Shown piece after piece: positions 49,852-57,338 of a stretch of DNA of 64,000 nucleotides. Under the pieces are notes generated by a model. The model saw only the letters and a program-made list of their open reading frames with translations. It searched no databases and was not told where the DNA came from. The position numbers were made by a program, and so were the translations under genes. Within the stretch, counting starts at the first letter, position 1, and every line of letters starts with the position of its first letter. The stretch is from JAEUJZ01 sp964460115 (GTDB lineage Bacteria > Myxococcota_A > Polyangia > Palsa-1104 > JAEUJZ01): positions 1 to 64,000 of the forward strand of contig CAYWPR010000009.1 in the NCBI GenBank assembly GCA_964460115.1, in the 5' to 3' direction.

Positions 49852-50334
49852 ATGGCAAAAAAAGACGCCACATATGTTGCGCGCGTCCCTCTGTTCGAGC
49901 GGCTTACTGATTCCGATCCGTACAGTCCTTCGGAACCACAGCCCCTGCGAGCTCTCACGAACTCGCAGCTCCTCGACTCGGTGCAGCGCGAGCTTACGCT
50001 GCTGCTAAATACCCGCTGTCCAATGCCGGTGGCCGAGCTGCTTTCTAAAGAGCGCTCGGTCATCGATTACGGCCTTCCAGATTTGTCCTTCGCGGGGCCA
50101 ATGTCCGCAGAAGATCAGCAGATTTTGCGCATGCTTATCGAACGCACGGTAGCGGCATTTGAGCCGCGCTTGCGCGGGGTGCAAGCGCGAATCGGAACGT
50201 ATGAACAGGTGACCGGGACCCTGGTTTGCCAAGTCTCGGGATTTCTAATTACTGAAACGCTAAGCGAAGCGGTCTCGTTTCCCATCTTGATGAAGACCAA
50301 AAGGAGTGAGCCGAATGGCCGGTCAGGCTCGTGA
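49852..50334 (+). CDS. tssE: T6SS baseplate protein TssE
   Basis: 160-residue TssE, the gp25-like baseplate wedge. Seen: PLFERLTD at the start, then SVQRELTLLLNTRCPMP, IDYGLPDLSF, and a gp25-like end (YEQVTGTLVCQVSGFLIT). It lacks an obvious Shine-Dalgarno. Its 3' end overlaps the start of tssF (ATG 50315) by 20 bases, indicating coupled translation of baseplate parts. Confidence 0.95.
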   Translation: MAKKDATYVARVPLFERLTDSDPYSPSEPQPLRALTNSQLLDSVQRELTLLLNTRCPMPVAELLSKERSVIDYGLPDLSFAGPMSAEDQQILRMLIERTVAAFEPRLRGVQARIGTYEQVTGTLVCQVSGFLITETLSEAVSFPILMKTKRSEPNGRSGS

Positions 50335-52126
50335 CGATTTGCTGCTTGCTTACCAGCGGGAACTTTTGTATTTGCGCACCATGGGGGCGGATTTTGCAGC
50401 GCGTTATCCCAAGATTGCCTCCCGTCTGGATTTGTCAGCCGATGCCTGTGCCGACCCCCACGTCGAGCGCTTGATCGAGTCCTTTGCATTTCTGACCGCG
50501 CGCTTACAGCGCCAGCTTGACAGTGAATTTCCGCAATTTACTGGCTCTATGATGGAAGTCTTATATCCACATCTGACGCAACCTGTACCGGCGATGGCGA
50601 CTGCGCAATTTCACGTCGATACAGATCAAGGCTTGCCCCTCGGTGGATTTGTCTTGCCTGTGCATACTCCACTTTTTTCGCGCACAGCGGGCGGCGATTC
50701 GTGTCGCTTTCGTACATGTTATCCTGTGACTCTTTGGCCACTGCAAGTTACCGAGGCGGCACTTGAACCCACTGAGCGCTATCCGTTTCTGGACAACCAT
50801 CCCAAGGTGCTATCGGTTCTGCGCATCCGCCTTACCTGCGACAAAGTGAATTTTGCGGCCCTTAGTCTAAAATCACTGCGTTTCTTTTTAAATGCTGAGG
50901 CCCGGACGGCATACGCGCTTTACAATTTGCTGGGATCCAGCGTCAGCGGGGTCTGCATTTGCGATGCCGATCAGCCAATTGAAAGCCCATCCATCCATGC
51001 CGGCAGCGCGTTGCGCCCAGCCGGACTAGGCCGCGACGAGCAAGTATTGCCGTTGCCGCACAATGTCCATCCCGGATACCGGCTGCTGATGGAGTACTTC
51101 CTATTTCCTGACAAGTTTTTATATATCGATTGTGATGTTCCGGGAATTCAGACAGTGCGGCGAAACGCCGATGTCCTGATTCTATTGTCTGAAGTTCCCC
51201 GCCAATTACAGGTCGGTGCCGAGACCTTTGCTCTGGGTTGCACGCCGATAATCAATTTGTTCCCCAAAACCAGTGAACCGATCCGCATTACCCATCGCCA
51301 AACCGAATATCGGCTGGTCGCCGACAAGCGTGATGAACGTTCGACCGAGATCCATTCTTTGCTCAGTGTTTCGGCCTATGCCGATCCCAGCGCTACGGAT
51401 GTCGTCGAGCCATTTTTCTCATTTACCCATCCCGCCGATAGCGACCAGCACAAGGTTTTTTATTACACTCGACGCCAACCCACTGGACGCAATGACCTTC
51501 CCGGCACCGACCTGTTTTTGCATTTTACCGACCTGCGGTTTAATCCGCAGAAGCCGGAAAACAAGACTCTGTATGCTCATACATTGTGTACCAACCGCGA
51601 TTTGGCCAACCAGATGCCCGGCGGCGCGCTTTTGCAAGTGGAAGAGGCGGCCCCGGTGCGGCAGGTCATTTGCCTGCGCAAGCCAACGTCCCAAATCGAG
51701 CTACCGCTCGGCGGCCGCGGCCTTTGGTTGCTTATTTCCCATCTCTCTTTGAATCATTTTTCGGTCAGCAGCGGGCCGGACAGTCTGCGGGCGCTGCGCG
51801 AGATTCTGCGTTTGTATCGGCTATCCCCAAGCTCGTCGAATGAGAAGCAAGTCATGGGCATCACCAAGATGGAAGTGCGCCCGGTTATTCGACGAGTCGG
51901 CGAAGATGCCTGGCGTGGATTCTGCCAAGGTTTGGAGATTACGCTTGAGTTTGACGAAGGGCAGTTTGTGGGCGGTAGCGCCCTTTTGCTGTCGGCTGTA
52001 CTCAGTCGATTTTTCGGCGTGATGGCTGCCGTGAATTCCTTTGTAGAAGTTTTGGTGATTAGCAAGCAACGGCAAGGAGTCTGGAAGCGATGGCCGGCAT
52101 TGAGCGGAGAGAAAAGCCTTCTATAG
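50315..52126 (+). CDS. tssF: T6SS baseplate protein TssF
   Basis: 603-residue TssF, a baseplate wedge protein working with TssG, TssK and TssE. Family start: LLLAYQRELLYLRTMGADFAARYPKIASRL, then VERLIESFAFLTARLQRQLDSEFPQFTGSMMEVLYPH, and a C-terminal region ending in GVMAAVNSFVEVLV. The ATG at 50315 has AAGGAG nine bases upstream; the GTG at 50306 directly abuts that site and is unlikely. Its 3' end overlaps tssG by 37 bases. Confidence 0.95.
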   Translation: MAGQARDDLLLAYQRELLYLRTMGADFAARYPKIASRLDLSADACADPHVERLIESFAFLTARLQRQLDSEFPQFTGSMMEVLYPHLTQPVPAMATAQFHVDTDQGLPLGGFVLPVHTPLFSRTAGGDSCRFRTCYPVTLWPLQVTEAALEPTERYPFLDNHPKVLSVLRIRLTCDKVNFAALSLKSLRFFLNAEARTAYALYNLLGSSVSGVCICDADQPIESPSIHAGSALRPAGLGRDEQVLPLPHNVHPGYRLLMEYFLFPDKFLYIDCDVPGIQTVRRNADVLILLSEVPRQLQVGAETFALGCTPIINLFPKTSEPIRITHRQTEYRLVADKRDERSTEIHSLLSVSAYADPSATDVVEPFFSFTHPADSDQHKVFYYTRRQPTGRNDLPGTDLFLHFTDLRFNPQKPENKTLYAHTLCTNRDLANQMPGGALLQVEEAAPVRQVICLRKPTSQIELPLGGRGLWLLISHLSLNHFSVSSGPDSLRALREILRLYRLSPSSSNEKQVMGITKMEVRPVIRRVGEDAWRGFCQGLEITLEFDEGQFVGGSALLLSAVLSRFFGVMAAVNSFVEVLVISKQRQGVWKRWPALSGEKSLL

Positions 52127-53151
52127 TCAGCCAGCTTGCAGAAGAGGGCTATCGGTTCGATTTCTACCAGGCCGTGCGTCTGCTGACGCTTTTGCGTCCG
52201 CAAAGTACGGAGCTGGCCGAAGGGGCCGATCCCAGCGCCGAAGCGGTGCGGCTGCGCTCGGTGATAAGCTTTGCCTTTCCGCCGGCCGATGTTTTGGAAC
52301 TGCGCGATGGCGAGCTGCCCGAGCTGCTTGTCCATTTTATGAGCCTAGCCGGCGGCCATGGTCCTTTGCCGCATCCGGTGAGCGAACTTGTGCTGGAGCG
52401 TGTCAATGCCAAAGACACCGCTTTGCGCGACTTCCTGGATATGTTTCACCACCGGCTGCTTTCGCTTTGCTATCGCATTCATCGCGTCCATCGCATTGGC
52501 GTAGACACTGGATCTCCGGAAACGCACTCTTTTGCCTCCTATTTGTACTCGCTCATCGGGCTTGGCACCGGTGGCCTGCGCGACCGGATGGCGATTCCGG
52601 ATCGCGCGCTTTTGCGCTATAGTGGGCTTTTGCACAAGACACCGCGGGATGCCGCGGGCCTTGAAACGATGCTCAGTGACTTTTTTGCGGTTCCGGTCCG
52701 TTGCGAGCAAATGTGCGGCGCATTTCGCGCGCTCGATGCCTCACAGTGCACCCAGCTTGGCGATTCGGGGCAGAATTGCCAGCTTGGAATCGATACGATG
52801 CTCGGCGAAAGCGTTTGGGATCAATCGGCCGGCGTAAAATTGACTTTGGGACCTTTGAGTTTTGCGCAGTATCAGGATTTTTTGCCGGAACGGCCGGGCT
52901 GCGTCGCGCTATGCGCCGTGGCACGGTTTTATCTGGGGCAGGGCGTAGATTTGACCGTGACGGCGCTTGTGCAAGCGCTGCAGCGGCCGCGATTGGCGCT
53001 AAGTGGGCAAGCAGAAAAGGGCGCTCGGCTTGGCTGGACCACATGGCTGCTCGGCGGCTTAGCGGGCTTGGCGAAGGATGTGGTGGAATCAGAGCTATTT
53101 GCTCTGCCGCAATTTATGGATGCGCCGGCGACCTCGTCTGCGACTTTGTAA
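52090..53151 (+). CDS. tssG: T6SS baseplate protein TssG
   Basis: 353-residue TssG, baseplate partner of TssF. Family start: LAEEGYRFDFYQAVRLLTLL, then VISFAFPPADVLEL, the GGHGPLPHPVSELVLERVNAKDTALRDFLDMFHHRLLSL segment in pieces, and C-terminal QDFLPERPGCVALCAVARFYLGQGVDL. It starts inside tssF with AAGGAG ten bases upstream. Slightly longer linker near the end (LSGQAEKGARLGWTTWLLGG), as usual for the family. Confidence 0.95.
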   Translation: MAGIERREKPSIVSQLAEEGYRFDFYQAVRLLTLLRPQSTELAEGADPSAEAVRLRSVISFAFPPADVLELRDGELPELLVHFMSLAGGHGPLPHPVSELVLERVNAKDTALRDFLDMFHHRLLSLCYRIHRVHRIGVDTGSPETHSFASYLYSLIGLGTGGLRDRMAIPDRALLRYSGLLHKTPRDAAGLETMLSDFFAVPVRCEQMCGAFRALDASQCTQLGDSGQNCQLGIDTMLGESVWDQSAGVKLTLGPLSFAQYQDFLPERPGCVALCAVARFYLGQGVDLTVTALVQALQRPRLALSGQAEKGARLGWTTWLLGGLAGLAKDVVESELFALPQFMDAPATSSATL

Positions 53152-53166
53152 GTCTAAGGAGTTCTT

Positions 53167-55200
53167 GTGGCCGACCCCTATTTGACGATTACTACGCCTG
53201 CCGGCAAAGAGCTGCTTATTCATGGGTTCCATGGAAAAGAGCAGATCTCGAACCCGTTTTCGTTTGAGCTCGATTTGTATTCGACAAACAAAGAGCTCAG
53301 TTTCAAAAAGCTGCTGGGCAAGGCGGCCACCATCAAAATCGTGCTGCAAGATGAATCGCCGCGCTATATAAGCGGTTTGATCACGCGCTTTGTGCAGGCC
53401 GGATATGACGGTGGACAGACGGTCTATCGCGCTGAGCTGCGTCCGTGGCTGGCGCTTTTGGCGCTGACTTCAGACAATCGCATTTTTCAAAACAAAACCA
53501 CTCCGGAAATTCTCGAAGCGGTATTTTCTGATCTCGGTTTTAAGGATTTCAAAAAATCCCTCAAAGGGGTGTACAAAAAGCGCGAATACTGCGTCCAGTA
53601 TGGCGAGACCACACTGAATTTCGTCTCGCGGCTGATGGAAGATGAAGGAATCTTTTATTTCTTCGAGCACGCCGATGGCAAGCATACTTTGGTATTGGCC
53701 GATGACAGCGATGCGCATGAAAAATGTCCCGGCGTATCCAAAGTTCCCCTGGCCAAACAGTGGACTCAGGGGCCGGTGACCGACTGCACGTTTGAGGAAC
53801 AGGTACTCACCAACAAATTTTCGCTGGGCGACTACAATTTCGAGATTCCATCGACCGACCTATTTGTAAAGACCGGCAGTGGCGATCCATTGCTGGCATG
53901 CTACGACTACCCGGGCCTTTACGACAAAAAGGATGGCGGCGAAGGCCGGGTCAAGTTGCGCATCGAAGCGCGTGAGCAGCCGGGAAAGATTTTGCGCGGC
54001 AACAGCTACTGCCGGTCGCTTATCAGCGGCTACAAATTTGAGCTCGACGGACACGAACGCAAAGATCTGAATCAGGAATATGTGGTTTACAGCGTCGAGC
54101 ACCATGCCACGGTGCACGAATATCAGAACAAATTCGAAGCCTTTCCGGCAAGTGTTCCATTTCGCCCCGCGCAAATCGCCCCTTGGCCGAGCATCGGCGG
54201 CTCTCAGACGGCACTTGTCGTTGGGAAGTCGGGTGAGGAGATCTGGACTGACAAATATGGACGGGTCAAAGTACAATTTTATTGGGATCGACTTGGGAAA
54301 AAGGATGAGAACAGTTCCATCTGGATTCGCGTCGCCCATAGCTGGGCCGGAAAAGGCTACGGAACCATTTTCATTCCGCGCATCGGGCAAGAGGTTGTGG
54401 TCAGTTTTCTAGACGGCAATCCTGATCGGCCGCTTATCACCGGAGTGGTCTATAATGCCGAACAGACCGTGCCTTATGAATTGCCGGGCAATCAAACCCG
54501 CAGCACGATTAAGACGCATAGCTCGAAAGATGCCGATGGCGATAACGAGTTGCGCTTTGAAGACAAGAAAGATGAAGAAGAAGTATTTCTGCACGCGCAA
54601 AAAGATTATAATCAAGTCGTTGAAAACGATAAAACAAAAGAAATTAAGCATGATGAAAAAATTACCGTAAAAAATGATCAAACGATCGAAGTTGAGAATG
54701 ATCAAAAGATTACGGTAAAGAAAAACCGCACCACCGAGATCAGCGAGGAAAATGAGTCGCTGACGGTGAAAAAAGGCAATCGTACCATCAGCGTTGACAA
54801 GGGGGATGAGGAACACACCGTGGGGGGCGAGCGCAAAGTGACGGTGAAAAAAGATGAATCGCATGCAAATGATAAGAAATTTACGCACGATGTGAAAGAT
54901 GATTATGTAATTAATATTAAAAAAAATCTTACGATTAATGTGGATGGGGAAATCAAGATTGTTTCTAAAAAGAGTATTAGTTTAGAAGGAAAATCGGGCA
55001 TTTCGAACAAATCCGGTCAAGACATCGTTCTGGAAGCCAAGATGAATCTGAAGAGCGAGGCCAAAATGGAACTTTCCCAAAAGGCCGGAACCACGCTGAA
55101 AAGTGAAGGGACGATGGTGCAGATCAAGGGCTCAGCCACCGGAGAAATGGACGGCGGCGGAATGCTGACCCTAAAAGGCGGCATGGTGAAGATTAACTGA
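53167..55200 (+). CDS. vgrG: T6SS spike protein VgrG (TssI)
   Basis: 677-residue VgrG that forms the trimeric puncturing spike. gp27-like domains in residues 1-~335 (LLIHGFHGKEQISNPFSFEL; LTSDNRIFQNKTTPEILEAVFSDLGF in pieces; ISRLMEDEGIFYFFEHADGKH). Gp5-type OB fold around 338-432 (IWTDKYGRVKVQFYWDRLGK; IFIPRIGQEVVVSFLDGNPDRP). The C-terminal ~240 residues are a Lys/Glu/Asp/Asn-rich run of short beta repeats (VENDQKITVKKNRTTEI) that reads as a gp5-like beta-helix needle and ends GMLTLKGGMVKIN. No catalytic effector domain is visible. GTG start. The needle-coding stretch is AT-richer than its surroundings. Confidence 0.95.
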   Translation: MADPYLTITTPAGKELLIHGFHGKEQISNPFSFELDLYSTNKELSFKKLLGKAATIKIVLQDESPRYISGLITRFVQAGYDGGQTVYRAELRPWLALLALTSDNRIFQNKTTPEILEAVFSDLGFKDFKKSLKGVYKKREYCVQYGETTLNFVSRLMEDEGIFYFFEHADGKHTLVLADDSDAHEKCPGVSKVPLAKQWTQGPVTDCTFEEQVLTNKFSLGDYNFEIPSTDLFVKTGSGDPLLACYDYPGLYDKKDGGEGRVKLRIEAREQPGKILRGNSYCRSLISGYKFELDGHERKDLNQEYVVYSVEHHATVHEYQNKFEAFPASVPFRPAQIAPWPSIGGSQTALVVGKSGEEIWTDKYGRVKVQFYWDRLGKKDENSSIWIRVAHSWAGKGYGTIFIPRIGQEVVVSFLDGNPDRPLITGVVYNAEQTVPYELPGNQTRSTIKTHSSKDADGDNELRFEDKKDEEEVFLHAQKDYNQVVENDKTKEIKHDEKITVKNDQTIEVENDQKITVKKNRTTEISEENESLTVKKGNRTISVDKGDEEHTVGGERKVTVKKDESHANDKKFTHDVKDDYVINIKKNLTINVDGEIKIVSKKSISLEGKSGISNKSGQDIVLEAKMNLKSEAKMELSQKAGTTLKSEGTMVQIKGSATGEMDGGGMLTLKGGMVKIN

Positions 55201-55208
55201 GGCGGGTG

Positions 55209-56030
55209 ATGGTGATGAGCGGACAAGCAGTCGATAAGGCCTTGGGGGGAGAATTCACCACGCTCGATGAGGGCGGGCAGGTCGTTTTGCGCGGGCGGCG
55301 CGTGGCCGGGGTGCTCGACGGAAAAGTAGAGCGTTTTGAGGCCGGCCGGCTGTTGCAAGTCTGCCACTACCAAGCCGGCCAGCTACATGGCGAAGTTTTC
55401 AGCTATAGCCCGACGGGACAGGTGCAAGAGCGGTCGAATTATGTCCATGATCGATTGGACGGTACGCTTGAGACGCTTGATGAATCCGGAGCTCCGTTAA
55501 AGCGCATTCCCTACCGCCAGGGCGCAATCGAAGGAGCCCTTGAAATCTATGAGCAAGGCCGGATCGTCTGCCGGCAGAATTATGCCGCCGGGAAGCGGCA
55601 TGGGACGATGACCCTTTTTAATGAACAAGGGCAACCAAGCTGTGAATTCAATTTTCAAGCCGGCGTAAAACATGGCCCTGCCGTGTACTATGCGGCTTCG
55701 GGGCGCATTGTGCGGCGCGAGGTCTACAATCAGGATCTTCTGCACGGAGATTGCATCGAGTATTTTGATGATTCCTCCGTGCGTGAAAAGGGGCGTTACG
55801 TCAAAGGCAAGCGAGATGGCGAATGGTGTACCTTTCATCCAAACGGACGTCTGGCCCGCCGTGTTGTATATGCCTTAGACATTCCGCAGGCTCCGCCTGA
55901 GGTGTATGATGAGAAGGGGCGCCGGCTCCCCTCAGAACCGCCGCCGCCGGCACCAGTACCATCACCGGCACCACCGCCGCCGCCGCCACCACCACCAGGG
56001 CGTGCGTCGCCAAGCAAAGGAGGGAAGTAG
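55209..56030 (+). CDS. MORN-repeat protein between VgrG and PAAR-like gene
   Basis: About 273-residue cytoplasmic protein. Around seven ~22-residue MORN/YwqK-type repeats fill residues ~20-230 (QLHGEVFSYSPTGQVQER; KRHGTMTLFNEQGQPSC; LLHGDCIEYFDDSSVREKG; KRDGEWCTFHPNGRLARR). The end is strongly Pro-rich (PPPPPAPVP and further Pro runs). Database labels such as 'YwqK antitoxin' are used for this repeat type but say little about function. Position between vgrG and the PAAR-like gene is where adaptors, effectors or immunity genes usually sit, so adaptor or immunity roles are candidates (inference). Several in-frame starts lie between 55206 and 55215. Confidence 0.82.
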   Translation: MVMSGQAVDKALGGEFTTLDEGGQVVLRGRRVAGVLDGKVERFEAGRLLQVCHYQAGQLHGEVFSYSPTGQVQERSNYVHDRLDGTLETLDESGAPLKRIPYRQGAIEGALEIYEQGRIVCRQNYAAGKRHGTMTLFNEQGQPSCEFNFQAGVKHGPAVYYAASGRIVRREVYNQDLLHGDCIEYFDDSSVREKGRYVKGKRDGEWCTFHPNGRLARRVVYALDIPQAPPEVYDEKGRRLPSEPPPPAPVPSPAPPPPPPPPPGRASPSKGGK

Positions 56031-56032
56031 CC

Positions 56033-56401
56033 ATGGGTATGGGAGTCTGTATGGGTGCGATGTTGCAGTGCAGCTTTGGGGTGGCCCCTGGGCAGTTAGT
56101 TGTGCTGCCGACAAATCGAGTCCTGACCGGAAAGCCGATTGCTACGATCATGGACAATAAGCCCTTTCTAAATATTATGCCTTTTGGCATGTGCACTTCG
56201 CCCGCCAATCCCACCGTGGCTGCCGCCTTCGGGGCGCCGATGCCTTGCGTCCCCAATACGGTGGCTCCGTGGGTCGTTGGGGCCCCAACTGTCCTAGTTG
56301 GCAATATGCCCGCGCTAAATAGCAGCAGCAAGCTGATGTGCATTTGGGGGGGCGTCATTTCGCCCGCTGTACCGGGGCAGTTCACTGTCACCGTGCCGTG
56401 A
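56033..56401 (+). CDS. PAAR-like DUF4280 spike-tip protein
   Basis: 122-residue DUF4280 protein, the PAAR-like fold that caps VgrG spikes. Family features: MLQCSFGVAPGQLVVLPTNRV at the start, then ATIMDNKPFLNIMPFGMC, CTSPANPTVAAAFGAPMPC, and SSKLMCIWGGVISPAVPG at the end, with several conserved Cys that may bind metal. No C-terminal effector domain, so it is a bare tip. It starts two bases after the MORN gene. Confidence 0.9.
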   Translation: MGMGVCMGAMLQCSFGVAPGQLVVLPTNRVLTGKPIATIMDNKPFLNIMPFGMCTSPANPTVAAAFGAPMPCVPNTVAPWVVGAPTVLVGNMPALNSSSKLMCIWGGVISPAVPGQFTVTVP

Positions 56402-56417
56402 CAGAGGATCCCATCCC

Positions 56418-57230
56418 GTGACATCTACAGAAGAAAAGCTAACCGATAGCTTGCTGGATTTGGCGCGTCAGCTTGGGGCGCGAATCGTCAAGCTGCGCAA
56501 AAATGGCGGACTGAATCAGCAGCAGCTCGCGACGCGGGCGCAGATCAGCAAGGCGATGCTCTCGACCATCGAAAATGGCCAACGCATTCCTTCTGTGGAC
56601 CTATTGCGGCGGCTGGCCATAGCCCTTGGGCTTTCCGCAGAACAGTCGCTGGTACAGCAAGATGATGCCGGGCTTTATCAAATGTGGACGGAAGTTTATG
56701 AAGGACAGTCTTCCGTAAGCATTCAACTGCGCGCCGGACATGACTTAAAGCTTCCGCCGCCGAGCACCCCTGCGCCTCCTATCGTTCAGGAGGCTGAGCT
56801 TATATCGCCGGAGCCGACCTTGCTGATGTCGCAGCTTCTGGCCGTTGGCGAAGCCCAGCGTGATCTGTCCCGTAGTATGGCCGAAGCCGCCAGCCAATCG
56901 GTACGCCACTTTACCGGGGTTGCGCATCATCTGGACAAGGTTTTAGAGCAGCTTGATCACGTCAATGCCTCGCTAAAGGCGCAAACCGAGGCGCTTTTGG
57001 CATTGCGGCGGGATTTTCTTGAAGAAAAAGCACAGCCTGCACCTCCGCCACCGGTCTGTGCACTGGGCGCTGAATCCGCAGACAAGCTTCTGTCCAGAAC
57101 GGACAATCTGGCGGCAGAGCTTACGCAGTTTCAGCGCACCATTTTGCAGATGCTGCGACAAAACCAGACAGATGCCCACACCATGCGTGTGCGCATTGCC
57201 GAGATCATGCAATCTATGCGTCGTCGTTAA
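56418..57230 (+). CDS. XRE-type HTH protein with long coiled-coil tail
   Basis: 270-residue protein with an N-terminal lambda-repressor-like HTH (~residues 15-75: GARIVKLRKNGGLNQQQLATRAQISKAMLSTIENGQRIPS in pieces). The C-terminal half (~110-270) is helical, Gln/Ala/Leu-rich and probably oligomerises. GTG start. No ligand-binding domain is recognised. It is the last gene of the T6SS row and lies directly upstream of a 17-base palindrome that precedes the next promoter, so it may regulate that gene (inference). Confidence 0.85.
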   Translation: MTSTEEKLTDSLLDLARQLGARIVKLRKNGGLNQQQLATRAQISKAMLSTIENGQRIPSVDLLRRLAIALGLSAEQSLVQQDDAGLYQMWTEVYEGQSSVSIQLRAGHDLKLPPPSTPAPPIVQEAELISPEPTLLMSQLLAVGEAQRDLSRSMAEAASQSVRHFTGVAHHLDKVLEQLDHVNASLKAQTEALLALRRDFLEEKAQPAPPPPVCALGAESADKLLSRTDNLAAELTQFQRTILQMLRQNQTDAHTMRVRIAEIMQSMRRR

Positions 57231-57249
57231 GTCTAAAGCCCTCCCCAGC

Positions 57250-57266
57250 TTGCAAAATAATTGCAA
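57250..57266 (+). promoter_or_regulatory. 17-base palindrome TTGCAA-N5-TTGCAA
   Basis: TTGCAAAATAATTGCAA contains two TTGCAA half-sites; each is itself palindromic. It lies 20 bases upstream of a -24/-12 promoter and 20 bases after the HTH gene. It could be an operator for that HTH protein, an activator site, or a weak hairpin. Only the sequence symmetry is certain. Confidence 0.4.
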
Positions 57267-57286
57267 AGTCGCTGAGCGGATCCATT

Positions 57287-57302
57287 GGGCATGGTTGATG
57301 CA
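57287..57302 (+). promoter_or_regulatory. Candidate sigma-54 -24/-12 promoter of the Cys-rich lipoprotein gene
   Basis: GGGCATGGTTGATGCA has GGCA and TGCA with the GG-N10-GC spacing of sigma-54 promoters. Transcription would start near 57313, about 26 bases before the GTG at 57339. Confidence 0.55.
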
Positions 57303-57338
57303 AGATCGAATTGTGCCAAATCTGCTTAGGGGTGCTTT

